Shown here in pieces: positions 1-13,127 of a stretch of 64,000 nt of DNA (position 1 is the first letter of the stretch; each line of letters opens with the position of its first letter). A model generated the notes under the pieces. The model was given only the letters and a program-made list of their open reading frames with translations, searched no databases and was not told where the DNA came from. The stretch spans positions 24,350,420 through 24,414,419 of the forward strand of contig OX940865.1 in the NCBI GenBank assembly GCA_954871525.1, read 5' to 3'. Both the position numbers and the translations under genes were made by a program. The stretch is from Parietaria judaica. Taxonomy: Eukaryota; Streptophyta; Magnoliopsida; Rosales; Urticaceae.

Positions 1-334
1 CCATTTGGTCCATCTTTCAGATGTGTCCATTCGCAGATAACCTCAATCTCATCATTTGCCCCGAATTCCGATCAATGACGAGCAATGCGTATTGCACTTG
101 GTCGGAGAAGACACAATCTGATGTTTGTGCCAGCTTACTGCTCAAAGGGTTTTAAAAGAAAAGAACAGGACGAAAGAAAATTGATAAAATAAGTATAATG
201 GCGAGCACGATAATGAACATCGTCCTCAGGCTATCAGCAGCGAGCTCCAATAGCCAGAAAACCAAAAAAACGAGGAATTCGAGTTCTTAAAAAACAACAG
301 ATAAATGCTATACCTTCACAGTGTGTAGCGATCC
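1..334. other. 3' flank of the nucleotidyltransferase-like gene
   Basis: No reading frame with recognisable protein similarity was seen. The segment lies directly downstream (minus strand) of the stop codon at 335-337, so it probably holds the 3' UTR and intergenic DNA. Nothing else could be supported. Confidence 0.4.
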
Positions 335-3300
335 CTATGATAAATCAATGCTTGGAATTATTTTGGGAAGCAATTTACAGGAAGACACTGAACATGTGTC
401 GTCGTCGCTAAGGGAAACACTCTCGTTCTCCAAAATAGAATAGGCTTCTGCAAATGCCTGCATTAGACATCGAAAGTAATCGTATCAATATCATCCGATA
501 TAACCCGCAATGTCACTGAAAAATCGGGAAATAATACTTCGAAGAAAACTGTTAAACTTCATTAATATCTAATTGGCATGTATTTTACGATATTTATTAG
601 AGTTTCTAATCGTATAGAAAAATGCTCAATCTAGGTTTAGCCATTATGTCTGATCAAATGAGTTTCCTATTGAAATCATTAGTATAACTCTCGTAGACAC
701 CAGGGTTGCATTTTACCAATAAAGTGCTCTCATTTTTTCTGACTATCGGGTCCTACCAAAACACAAACTAGAGCATGAAAATGATTCAAAACAAACAGAA
801 AATAACTCAGTGCACAATATTCACTCTGATATTAGAGAATAGAAGATTACCTTGATACACTGGTGAATCCTAAAGCAATTCCTACCCACATTATTGGTTG
901 GGAAAAGAGGATCATCAATGTGTATCGGATCAATACTGCACATCAGGTCCATCGTTATTATATAATAATAATAATAAAAAAGCAAAACACTATCACACAC
1001 AAAAAAAAATAAAAATAGGAATTACGATAATTTTCACCGAATAGGTCATTACCTACAACCTCGTTCTCTTTTAATATAAATCCCACTCCCCCTTACTGAT
1101 ATTCGCATTTGACGAGGATCAAATACGTTCCTGAAATATAAGCAATAAGCGTGTTAAACACCATTTCTACCACATAATGAAGCAGTGAAATTATCCATGA
1201 TAGTACGACTCACCCGAAAAAGTACAGAAAATCCATCAGCAAGCTTCCATAGTTCTGAAAAATAGAAATAAATTTAGCAGTTAGATAAGCATTTGGGATA
1301 TATGTTAATAACATAATAACATGTAGAGCAGTTGACATATTTAGTTTCACTTCAGTAAATATGTGAAAAAAAATGTCTTAATTCATGTCGACGTATCGGA
1401 AAAGTCATCATAAAGTCTGTAATAGCAATAAAACACCAAGACACAAGGTGCGGCTGAAAGCATTATTACTTACTTGGTTAATGGGCCGGCCAAGATGATG
1501 CTCGTGTTGAAGAAAACGGGTTATCAGCAACAACTGCGCAAAAGAATTCGAGAAAGCAATCAACATTAGAACTTTGAACTAAAATTAGTCATAGAACTTC
1601 GACATAAAAAGAACTGGGAGAGTTTAAAGACGGGTAATATTTAATAATAAAGCGTTTTTGTTTCTCTTGTTTCCAGGTCCTTATCAAAATCCCCTAAAAC
1701 GATTTTTATATCAAATGTGACATTGTGGAACCCTAGAACTAATGTCAATGTAGGAGTAAAAAGAGGAGTGGCGTTGCTCACCAAACAATAGGAGCTCAAG
1801 CCGCCAGAGTAGGACTGATCGAGGCTGCGATCGGCCAAAAATTGTTTGAGGACCATTGCAAGAGGCATGGCTGCGGGAAATTGCTCAATCAACTTCTTAA
1901 CCTACATTTCAGAATAAAAAAAAAAACAATTAATGAACCAGTTCCCATATAACTGTTTTTTATATAAGAAAGAAACTTATCGAAAAAATACAATAACAAA
2001 TGATAATCTATAAACCCATAAAACCTGTTTTGGTTAAAAACACTTGACACCGGTACCAGAAGAAAGAGATTTACCAGCTCAGTAGTCTGGAGTCCTGTAT
2101 GTGACGGAGACTTGAAACTAATGTCAATACGAACCGATATCGAATCCTTGTGATGAACATGGTTTATTTGGGGGCTTTTAGGAAAAGCAGATTCTTCAGA
2201 TGAAATCATGTCATAACAAGCAGTAGTACATTGATCACCAGACATATGAACTGGATCTTCTTTTGGTGATTGGACATTAGAGCTCGAAGAAGCGATAAAG
2301 TCACGAGGAACTTCCACGACGAGCATGATTATAGGTATCTAACATCGAAAACGGCTCGAGTGTGAGAAATAAGTTGAGCAAGGACTTGCTAATGGTATAA
2401 TAAACTGTCTAATAGAATTAAATGCAATACCGCCGTATTCTCCACGGTTTTGAGAGAATCATTTTTGACCCAGTCTTGATTTGCAAGATACCTGGCTGCA
2501 TGCTGGGAACGAACACAAAAATAAATAAATAAAATGCGTAGATGTAAAATTCATAATAACTTGCTGTTAAAAGGCTCCCATGTATGATAGAGTTAGGCTT
2601 GTTGGAGAAAAGTATCCAGAAAATCGAAAATTAATACTACCATTTAGAAATTCCTGAGTAGTTCAACCCTAACAACTAATTCACAATTAATGATTCTTTA
2701 TAGTAACAAGATTGCGGACCTGCCCGGTATATAGTAATCATATGGAAAAATTGCCAGGATACCTGAAGGCACGTTTCCTTAATACCATTACGTCCCTCCA
2801 AAATACCAGCTTCTTTGATAGGCTCCTATCCAAAATTTGAAAATTTTATTAAGGAAAGGAGATTGGAAGAGGTGAAAAGTATGAGGAATCAGAGTAAAGA
2901 CATTATACCAGGTTCCTCACAGGAGGGAGACTAACTACAAGGTCTACATCACTGGTTGGAAGGGCCAAACCAGTTGAATTTGAACCAAATATGTTGGTTC
3001 GGGACCGAGGCCAAAGCACTTGGAGCGACCGAGTTACACGCTTCACAGCCCATGTTATATAGGATTTTCTAGCCAGATTTCGTGCAGCAACCTAAATAAT
3101 TCAAATACATATTAGTTTATAGCATCAGAATCTATATGTAGAGACACAGCCTAGCTGAGAGTCTAGCATTATGAGAACGTTCTACGATGTTCAGATTTAA
3201 TGAGAATATTCTATAACATTAAGAATTAACGAGAACCTTCTAGAATGTCGAGAAAATAAAAAGAATCAGCAATAAACTATATCAAACCCTATTAATTTCT

Positions 3301-6300
3301 GACAAAATATATTACAATTATTCCTAAGTTTCATTTATCATGATGAACATAAAGATTCATACCCGCTTGCAGAAATTATCAATCTCATCATGAAGAAGGC
3401 CGTGCATTACAGTAAGTGACGCTTTCCTCGTAGCAGAGCTTTGCAACTCATTCGGTTGTATGGGCAACGTAACATCCGGCTGCATAGAAGTACAACAATC
3501 TGGTTCATATGGACAATACAGCAAAAAGTCAACACTGACATAAAGTCAACGCCATATTTACATGTTCCTGATCACGAGCTAGGTGTGATATAGCAATCAG
3601 ACGGTCCTGAAGCAATGCCGCCGGAATCGGCTGAATCATAGGGTTCGCCGGAAAGTTACTGTTTCGCCAGGCTGGCCGAACAACTTCAGCACCATCCCTG
3701 TGTAAGCTTATTTCCTCCAAATTAGCCCCCTCATGGAACCAACCTCTCATGCCCCAATGCCTAGGGCTAGAACTACCCGATCTAACGGTCGAAAATCCCC
3801 TGTTTTTTCGAGAACCACTCACTGGAGACGGCGGCGGTGGCCGAGGAGCGCGTGTGACGCAACGAACAATCGGCGAAGGCGGTCGTTTTACTCTCGGTTG
3901 CTCCCTCCTGGTGAGAGAGAGACACGGGCTTCTAATCTCATGCGCACCCTTAAACTCCGATCTTGACCTTATATTCGGGATTATTATGGGGGGTAAGATA
4001 TGATAAGGAAGAGAATCTCCAGCCTTGGCCTTCTTCCTTTCGACGTCATTGGTCAAATCCGTGAGTGATCTACATGCATCATCCTCAGACATAGCATCGA
4101 AACCGGGGCCCAAAGTATCAAAAGGCGAGCAGAAAGAAGCAGTGGGTGAAGTCAGAGCGGTGGTACTGTAAGGAGAAGAGAAGGCGACCATGTCATCAAC
4201 GGCTCGGTTCATGTCGGCTTCACGCCAAGCCCATGAACTATCATCTGAGCTCAGGGACGGAGGGCGAGAGAAGCCGGCTGCCGGACGATCAGAAGCATCC
4301 CAATACATCACACCATTGCCAAAGTGTTGATTATAATCCACATGCATATCAACTTCATCCTCCGATATCAAATGGCTGTCCCATTCATCTGGTAATTCGT
4401 GTTTACTTGCTAATTCAGATAAGTCAGTGAAATTCCCGGAATGGATTCTTTCATCATTGATACTTGTGCAATGCCATCTTGAGATGTAGCCGGGCTCACA
4501 ATTAAGGGCCATCGATGGGCCCAGTGCACAAGCACCACGAACCATTGGAGGCCAATCTAAACTCATTGGCAAGCGCCGAGGCAAAACAGGGTTACACACA
4601 TTGTCGATGTTGTGGTGATGTATTGCCGGTAAAAAGGGGTGGTGAAAGTGGTGATGCCAGTTATGTCCCACATCGAGATGTAAACGATCGGTGGGATTAC
4701 GAGGTAGGAAGTTTGTGGAGGCGACATTGGGCCACTCGTACGGAGGCCCGTGTGAAGAGCTTGAATGAGTTGTGTCAGATAGGTATCTACCGCCTTGCTC
4801 CTGGATCAGGACGGCTTTCTCTTTGATGTCAAAAACCCTAACTTTTTTCTCCAATGTAACTGATTTTACATCAGCATCAGTTTTAGGTTCGGGCTTGTTA
4901 TTTCCATTCTCGTCGGCACAATAATTTGTATTTTCTAAACCAGAAGATAGAGCACCGTTCTCTGTTACACTCTTGTTCATCTGATAATATTCTGCACTTT
5001 TACTGTCTTGCATGTCTTTCGAGGTGTGATTCTCTTCGATGACATTTTTCTTGGCTGAATTCTTGCCTTGTGAAGTTGAATGAGCAGACACCGAATATTC
5101 GGCCTCCTCTTGAGGAGCAATAGAAGAGCAAGATTCGATGACTAGTTTTATAGAATTAGTCATTTCAACAGGATCCTTATACCCGTTAATTCGTTTTTTC
5201 CCTTTACCTCTTCTGGCCTTCCTTGCAGCCGATTGAGTGTTCCCAACCACCGGTTTTGCAGATTCCTAATGACAGAGCAACGGTCACAAATTGTTCAAAG
5301 TTCAAACAACAACAAGAAGTGAGAACCGAATCAAATGAGTAACATGTACCATTTCTTCTTTGAATGGAGACGTCTCGTTGTGGATATCCACCTCCCCAGG
5401 CACATCAGGCGTCTTCTTAGATTCTGTCGACTCTAATGCACAGTGATGATCCTGGCATGAGATTGGAGCATAAACAAACTCTACTCAACAAGTGGTGGAC
5501 GTGTTAAAAGACTTCCCATACCCCTCAAACAATATGGTGCAGGGAGATAATACCTTGATGGATTCGTAAACAGGGTCTGGCTTTTTGGTCTTTCGGGCTC
5601 GCCCCTTCTTTTTGCGGCTACATGCATTTGCCTTTCCTTTGGGCTTAATGGGTGGTGAGTTGAAATTTTCTTCGGCAATAAGTTCATGTTTCGTGAAATC
5701 AAGAGACATAACCATTAGCAATCCTCTCACTTTTCTTAGTATAAAATCAGAAACTGTACAAACGGAACTGAAAGTGGTGAAGAAGATTTTCCCGTCACCG
5801 GAACTATCCTCACATAAATACGCCATCTTTCCAACCTCTTGAAGCACAAATAAACTATTCAAGGCATTGGATAAGAAAGCGGGTCTCCCAGAAACAGAAG
5901 CCGGGACAATACTCAACCCGAATTCAGCATCAGCTAGGACATTCTTTTGCTTATTTACAGAAACCTCGTGACTCGATGATCGCTCCACTGCTGTGTTTGA
6001 AAGCCAAAACTCATCCTCCGACACGCTAGAAGCCCCCTTCAGAATCTCATGACACTGAAATCCATAAGCCATTAAACTTTTAATAAAACCATGTATCAAA
6101 CATATTCTGAAAATGTTAGAATACAAAACCAAAATAGAAATTGACACGAGGATTTTTACGTGGAAACCCAATTGGAGAAGAAAATCACAAGCAGCTGCAC
6201 CAGTTCATTATGATCGAAAAAATACAATAATGAAAAGATAAGAGTGCGACGACTTTAATTATGTCAGTGTAAAATTCCTAATCCGGACTCATCGGCTCAA

Positions 6301-7458
6301 TCCTCTCATTCATATCACATAGCCTCAAAATACCTGATAAGTTTTATGACGCATTGCAAGAGATTCCGAACGGACCGGGCCTCAAAAAACGGATTCGATT
6401 CACAAAACGCTAATAGAAAACACTTCAGAAAAAAAGTGAAATAGATTTTCCATCAATAGAGCAAAAAGAATAACGAGACATTTATGAACAAGCCATCGTT
6501 GTCGTGTGATTGAAGTTACATGAAATATGAACCATTTCTCAAACTGATTGAATTGAAAGACCATCACTTTCAGAATAATTAAGTTTCAGAGAGTTACCAA
6601 ATTTCGAGCTGATTTTCCTAGAATCGCAGCGAAGATCTTCTTCTTCGTCGCCGAATCCAAATTATCCCACCAATCCACACACCCTTTCTTCCTCCAGTAC
6701 AGATTCGCGGCGACGCCCGAGGCGGCGAGCTTCTCCTTCAGCTTCACTCCTCTCTTCTTCCCATTTCCAGCGCTGTGATTCAGCCAAGCCAGCCTCAGAG
6801 CAACCTCCAGTCTGTTCGCCACGAAGGCCTCGACGCCGTAATAGCCTTTGTCCTTCAGCCACTCCAATTCGATCCAATCCGATCCCATCTCGCTCTCCTC
6901 GCATCTCAGAAACCCTCCGTCGGACAACCCGTCCATAACCGCGACGAACCGGTCGAAATCCGCGACAAATTCCTCACTCACCGTCGCCGAATCCAAGCTC
7001 CTCGCCGACGGAGAACACTCCGCCGCTCCCTCGCCCTCTCGCGACGAGAAGAATCTCGCCGCCTCGCGAACCGCCCGCTCCGCCCCGCTCGACTCGGAGG
7101 CCCGGGAGAGGAGGCCGTGGGAGCGCTTGAAGCAGACGCTGGGGAGGTCGCCGGAGAGGAGATCGGGGAGGACGATGAAGAGCCCGTGGCCGCGCGTGCG
7201 GCGCGTGGCGAGCATCTGGAGGACGACGCGCACGAAGCTGGTGTCGACGACGGTGAGGTGAGCTCGGCGGTGGTTGAGGGAGAGCAGGGAGAACCATTTG
7301 AGGACGGAGGAGCGAGTGGTGGGGCTAGGGCTAGGGTACGAGTCCGGCGATCGGGATTGAGAGTGGTAGAGGGCGATGTGGGAGGTGAGCGCGTCGACGA
7401 GCTGGTTCTGAGTCATGGCCGAGCTGGGGAGAGAAGCGAGGTCGAGCTTGGCCGCCAT
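335..7458 (-). CDS. Plant nucleotidyltransferase-fold protein (PAP/OAS1 substrate-binding type, At3g61690-like), 15 exons
   Basis: Exons on the minus strand: 7458-6598, 6054-5554, 5451-5350, 5265-3562, 3479-3363, 3091-2909, 2825-2763, 2502-2431, 2338-2075, 1901-1782, 1533-1474, 1254-1214, 1130-1053, 935-851, 457-335. All junctions are GT-AG and phases agree, giving about 1457 aa. The catalytic core is C-terminal: GSNSTGLALPTSDVDLVV near residues 1131-1148 carries the G-S and D-x-D of the polymerase-beta/Trf4 superfamily, and a third Asp sits in RIDISF near residue 1273. A PAP-associated-like segment follows (NYGSLLMDFLYFFG, then DPRQMRIS). Residues 1-287 are a conserved plant N-terminal region; the large exon 5265-3562 is Ser/Pro-rich, with PPPPSP-type stretches, and looks disordered. 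Family knowledge suggests nucleotidyl transfer, possibly to RNA; substrate is unknown. Translation could instead start at Met15 (7416-7414). Confidence 0.9.
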
Positions 7459-10400
7459 TACCGGCGATGGCGGCGTTGGTCGTAGGGAATTGCTTGGTCG
7501 GAGTTCGTCGGAGTTTCGAAACTCCGTTGTTTTTTTATTTAGTCTTTGGCTGCACAGAGTCTTAACTAATTATATCATTTCATTAAATTATTATAGTTCA
7601 GAATAATAACATTAACAATTTAATTAGAGGCTTTAAATTTGTATATATTTTGTCTTTCATTTATTTATTTTATACTATTATATTACTTTCTCTTTTTTTC
7701 TTTTTTTTTTATCTCTAAGCAACTTTTTCATGGAACTTAGTTAAATTAAAGGAAAATTATATAATTATTTTTTAAAATTTTAAAAAATGTTTATTGAAAA
7801 ACGAAGTGATTTATAAGATTATCCACTAGCGAAGCTGGCTCGATATAAAAGACACTCATTCTACGGATCATTTCCGTGCCAGTCTATCTTATATTCTGAT
7901 AAATGGACGCTCACACGTTGAGCTCGAAGAGACTCTATATAAGAGGTTGTATTTTTATTGTATTGAATGAGATATTAGATCTAAAGCATACACTAAGTCT
8001 CGATAATTTTTCCCTCAAAAAAAAAAAAAAAATCTCGAGAATTTTACTTCGAGAGAACTTTCATTATGCAACGAGAAACATGTGGGCTTCACACCTTATT
8101 AATAGTGTTGTACTACGTAAAACTCTTTGTGTCTTTTATTATTACAATTCTAATTGAGGAGAAAATCATTCAATAAGATTAAATTAAAAATAAACAAATT
8201 TCGAAATTGAAGATACAGTACTTCTATGAATATATGGTCATCTTACAAAATTTGAGCGGGTCTTGTATTGACTTATATACTTACTTGTAACCCTAAATTT
8301 TTATTTTAAATTTGTTTCATTGAAAAATATATGGGCACTAAATATGAATGTTACGAATTTTATTGTGCATATTCTCCGACGCTATTCCTGCCAAAATGCA
8401 CAAGTATTTTATGAAAAGCATGATATTTTCGATTTTAATATTTTTTCGATAAAAGTCAATGGTCAGCTCTTAGTAAGTTTAATATTTTTTATATAGAAAT
8501 TTTTAGATAAACTTCTATTTCTTTGTTGGATAACTATAATGAAAATTGCATGATTCGCACTAAATCTCTTGCAATATTTTATGGAATCTAGACTAGTATT
8601 ACACTATTACTTACCTACTTCATCATTTAAAAATATAATAAATAAAAAACTAATTCTTGGATTTAGCTTAGAACCAAATTCAATGCAATGCAAGTGCCGA
8701 TAAATTTATTTGCTCATTATTCACGAGTGTTGATTGTGTTTTTGTGTCCTACAAGACCTTTTGGAAACAATATTACTATTTTTGTATTGTATGTTTTTTA
8801 GGATTTAGTAGTCATTGACAAATATATTTAATTACGTGAAAAGAAAAGAAAAAGTGAAATAATATATTTTTCTTATTTGTCTCCATTACGAAAATAAATA
8901 AATAAATAAATGATTGCAGGCGATTATTTTCTTCCGCTGATAAAACATAAACTCTGTATAATCACAATAATATTGACTAGATACTTTGTTTATTGAAACA
9001 AATCTTCATGCATATTTTGTATTATATTTTTATTATTATTATTTATTTGTCTCTACTTCGTGCTCAACTGCTCATAGATATGTTAAAGGAATCTTACAAA
9101 AGAAAATCAGCGAACGCAAATTTCATGCCTTTTAACTTTTTAAATAAGGTTCTTTTTGAAAAAGGAATAAATAGAACGTGGGTTATTTAACGAGCATTTC
9201 ATCAAAATTTCTTATTCATAAAATATATGAACAATAATGGCAAAACTACTTAATTTTGATAAAGAAAATGTAACTTTAATACTTAAGTTTAGAAAATAAC
9301 AAAAGCAAGTTTAAATGTCATGGGACACGGTAACACTTTAAATCGTCACGTGACACGCTGATGTGCCATGACACATCATACTATATGGACACAACACTTT
9401 TTTGATTAATTGCAGAAAATATTAACTTTAATATTATTTGTATTTTAATACTAACGTTTAAAGTTTAGTAGCAATAAGCCTTATATATATCGTTCCGTTT
9501 TTCCGTTTATTTTCCATCAAAGTTCGAACATATAATATATATATATATATACATCACTTAAGATATTAGAAGTCTTGAGTTCGAGTCACCATAGGAGCTA
9601 GAGTGAAATCCAAAGATCCTGTCCAAAAGAAAATATATAATAAAATCCCCTAATTTAGTATTATTTGATCTCTGTCCAAAAACTTACATTAATTAAATAA
9701 TAAATCATGTCTTAATTTCGTTCATTTTTCTCTCGCAGCAAACAGTGTGTCGCATGGTTGATTCCGGAGAAGATTCCTCGGAATCATCCTCTTCCAAAAT
9801 ATCCACTTTGCTAACAACAAATCTAACGTCACCTGCCACGCTCAAACTCTAAAATCACAACCCAATCAGAAAAATTCAAGACCCATATCATAGCCAATCA
9901 CTTTCCTTGTTTCAGAAACCCTCACTGTATAGCCTACAGCTCCGCACACATGATTATTTGGAAAGAGGAAGAAGAAAAGGAAAGAAAATTACTATATTAG
10001 AGTAATTGACATTGACGATGACCAATTGACCATCAACTTTGCATGTCTTTTTTAGTAAACCACATTATCAAATTACTATTTATCAAATTGCTCTTTAATA
10101 TTTTTTTTATTCATTTGCCTCATAAATTTATTAATTTGTATCATAGTACCCCTAATTCTTAACATGTTGTGAATCAATTATCTCCTAAGCTTGTATTGCC
10201 ACCATTTTTAAAAAATTAATTTCCTACTTCAATTTTTAAATATATATATCAAATACGACCCTTCTGTAAAATTATTAACGACTTTGATCTCCAACATTTT
10301 AAGGAAAAAAAATCATTATTTTGGCACTACGAAGAAGGACTTTCGGAATAGGAATTGTCGAAACAGACTGCATTTGAGAAGAGAGTTTGGAATTAGAAGT

Positions 10401-10747
10401 GCAGAGAAAATTCATACACAATGATTAGTTTAGGTAGTAAATTGATACATAGTGATAAGGTAAGGGGATGAATCAATACGATCAATCTTCAAATGTCGCA
10501 TGTTAATATCTTCCATAATTTTTAATGCATAGGATAGGAGATAATATGCTACTGTTTTAAAGGTCAGAAAGAAGAGTATTTTTGCCAAAAAAATTATAAT
10601 TTAAAAAGTATAGTATTAGAGTTCATGGAGCAATACTCCCAATTTCTCTTGATATTAATACAACACTCAACCATACTTTTATAGTCAATTTTTCATATAG
10701 TCATAAAGTGTGACTATATGGAAACATATATACAATATATAGCAACC
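7459..10747. other. AT-rich intergenic region
   Basis: About 3.3 kb between the divergent nucleotidyltransferase and SPX genes. It is strongly AT-rich with short homopolymers and an AT run near 9532-9551. No ORF over about 85 codons and no recognisable protein similarity was seen. The first part must hold the promoter of the minus-strand gene and the last part that of the SPX gene. Around 9300-9380 a GC-richer patch with CACGTGACAC- and CCATGACAC-like words looks like repeat debris, but no termini could be found. Confidence 0.5.
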
Positions 10748-10755
10748 GAATATGC
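10748..10755. promoter_or_regulatory. P1BS-type box (GAATATGC), distal
   Basis: GAATATGC fits the PHR1-binding consensus GNATATNC. It lies 262 bp upstream of the SPX start codon. SPX1/SPX3-class genes are known PHR1 targets under phosphate starvation. A single 8-mer match is weak alone; the second box 65 bp downstream strengthens it. Confidence 0.5.
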
Positions 10756-10819
10756 TAAAAAATCCTCTTTCCTCAACGACCCATTTATACGTTTCTCAAC
10801 TGCCACGTCATCAAATCAA

Positions 10820-10827
10820 GCATATGC
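10820..10827. promoter_or_regulatory. P1BS-type box (GCATATGC), proximal
   Basis: GCATATGC is a perfectly palindromic match to GNATATNC, 183 bp upstream of the SPX ATG. A weak TATA-like string (CATAAAAAG, about 10860) lies between this box and the coding start, so the box may be promoter-proximal. Binding is inferred, not shown. Confidence 0.6.
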
Positions 10828-11009
10828 CTCCTAATATTCCAACACTCTTTTTGCACATTCATAAAAAGCCTCGATCTTTGCCTAAATCCCTTACCATTCT
10901 CACTTGGGTCTCTCTTCATTTTTTCAGGGCACCAAAAATACCATTGAATTTTCATACTTATTATAAGTCGTTTTGTTTTAATTATTATTTATTTTGCTCC
11001 AAAGTGTCA

Positions 11010-11405
11010 ATGAAATTCGGGAAGCGATTGAAGCAGCAGATCGAGGAGACACTGCCTGATTGGCGCGACAAGTTCTTGTCGTACAAGGAACTGAAGAAGC
11101 TGATCTCGTCGAACGGTCCTATCGAGTGTGCCCGAGCCGAGGCCGAGTTCGTGTGCCTGTTGAACAACGAGATCGACAAGTTCAACGGGTTTTTCATGGA
11201 ACAAGAAGAAGACTTCATCATTCGCCACAAGGTACTATTCCACAATGCTACCTAACGTAATTGAGCATTACAAGAACTCATAATAGAGAAACACAATTCA
11301 ATTCAAACCATGTGATATTAAAAAAAAATGAAAAGTCATTTATATATCTAGTTAATAAAAAATAAGTTGGTGAGTTTTGCTGTTAGAGTCTCATTAATGT
11401 ATATA

Positions 11406-11447
<42 letters not shown>

Positions 11448-11535
11448 TTTAATTGGATTAATTAAAATGAATGGTTAATTTGTAGGCGATCGGTGGAATA
11501 CATTGTGGTTTGTACCCGTGCTTTAGTTATAATGA

Positions 11536-11598
<63 letters not shown>

Positions 11599-13127
11599 TT
11601 TCTTAAACGAGCAATATGTAAGATTATTCTCTTTACTGCCCGAACTTGATGCGAACCAAGCAACACGGAATCTGTTTTTAAAGATCTATAATGATAATGT
11701 TAGAGCATAAAAACAAACATGCATGAACTTGTTACAACAAGGTGTCTCTCTCACCACAATGACAACGATTTAAGCTCTATGATGTCTCTTTTATTTCTGA
11801 CTTTAACTAATGTCATGCAAAGACGAGGACGATTCAAGTTGAACAATAGTTGAGTGAATAAACATATATATTTAGATGATCTACGTATTTTCACTGCAAA
11901 CGATCCTTTTTAAATTATTCTTCCCACGAATATATCAACGCAACATAAAATTGCAAAAATAAATAAAAATATTATAGGTTTTTGTCTAAAAACATAAAAT
12001 TTAAATGCTAAGTAAATAAAATCGTCGGAAATTACTCTAACATATAAGTAAATATATATTCGTTCGTTTGAGAAAAATATGGTACAGTTAATTTTGTCGT
12101 TTTGTGAAGAATTTACGTAAAGAAAAAGAAATGGGTATCAGTGGTCACTGCTGTTATGCTTAATATGTTATATGTAGATGGAAAGCAACACTAGTTTACA
12201 ATTACATTTATAAGCGTTTAATTGAAGTCCGCACATTTATTAAATTATTAGGTTTTTTTTTCTTTTTACAGTTTTTATATATTTATTTTCAATTGTGCTG
12301 TAACAGGAATATCTACTGAAAAATGTTCCCGATTTGGTTAGAAATTAGATAATAAAAGTATTAAACTGATGTTAATTATATTTAATGCAGGAATTACAGC
12401 ACAGAATCCAACTAGTGGTCCATATGTGGGGCCCAAATGGGAATCAGCCATCGAAGAATCTTTACGAAGAAGAAATGTGCAAAATCAGAAAAGACATCGT
12501 CGATTTCCATGGAGAAATGGTTCTCCTTGAAAATTACAGCAACATCAATTACACCGGTAAATTATTTAATTATGATTTTTTTGAAAAATTCCATCGGTAC
12601 CCGAAAAATCGGATCCAACAACAGATTAATGGTTTTTAAAATTCTAAGAAAACAATTAGTAAAATTGAACGTTTGGAGTGATAATATGTTGCTTAATTTA
12701 TTCAATTAATGAAGGGCTTATTAATCTCGTAATAATCGGTTAATTAATAAACCTGCTAGGGTTGGCCAAAATATTGAAGAAGTACGACAAGCGAACGGGC
12801 GCGATCCTGCGGCTGCCGTTCATTCAGAAGGTCGTGGAGCAGCCGTTTTTCACGACGGAGCTCGTATCGAAGCTTGTGAAGGAGTGCGAGAGCATCATCG
12901 ACGCTGTATTTGACTTCGACGAAGACCGGTTAGAGAGAATTGGCGAATCTTTGGTAGGTGTCGCTCGCGAAGGAATCTTCAGAAACACCGTTGCGGCTCT
13001 GATGACGATGCAAGAGATCAGGCGAGGAAGCTCGACCTACAGCCAATTCTCGCTGCCGCCTCTCAACTTGCCGGAGTCCGATCTCCTCCACTTGATCCAG
13101 CTCAACCCTTCCATATCCATTCTTTGA
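11010..13127 (+). CDS. SPX3: SPX domain protein, SPX3-like
   Basis: Exons 11010-11231, 12391-12556 and 12760-13127, phases 0 and 1, GT-AG, giving 251 aa, the usual size for short SPX-only proteins. The protein starts [18 protein letters not shown] and contains [33 protein letters not shown] and [17 protein letters not shown]. The last motif is the Lys-rich helix that binds inositol pyrophosphates. SPX1/2/3 proteins bind PHR transcription factors when phosphate is plentiful and block them. The C-terminus ([22 protein letters not shown]) matches the SPX3 subgroup. Two P1BS-type boxes lie upstream, consistent with induction by phosphate starvation. Intron 1 is long and holds TG and AT microsatellites. 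The exact SPX1/2/3 orthology is less certain than the family. Confidence 0.92.
11405..11595. repeat. TG and AT microsatellites in SPX intron 1
   Basis: A compound repeat: short AT and TG runs near 11405-11447, then an uninterrupted AT array of roughly 55 bp at about 11540-11595. It lies inside intron 1 of the SPX gene and is likely length-polymorphic. It also creates a spurious Tyr-Ile reading frame. Confidence 0.9.

Noticed and set aside
6775..7485. 236-codon plus-strand frame over exon 1 of the nucleotidyltransferase gene
   Set aside because: It lies antisense to a clearly conserved coding exon; its Arg/Glu/Gly-rich product is a shadow of GC-rich coding DNA.
9565..9600. B-box-like GAGTTCGAGTCACC as a possible tRNA gene
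   Set aside because: No A-box or cloverleaf pairing was found upstream.
11510..11710. ORF with a long Tyr-Ile repeat
   Set aside because: Product of an AT microsatellite inside an SPX intron.
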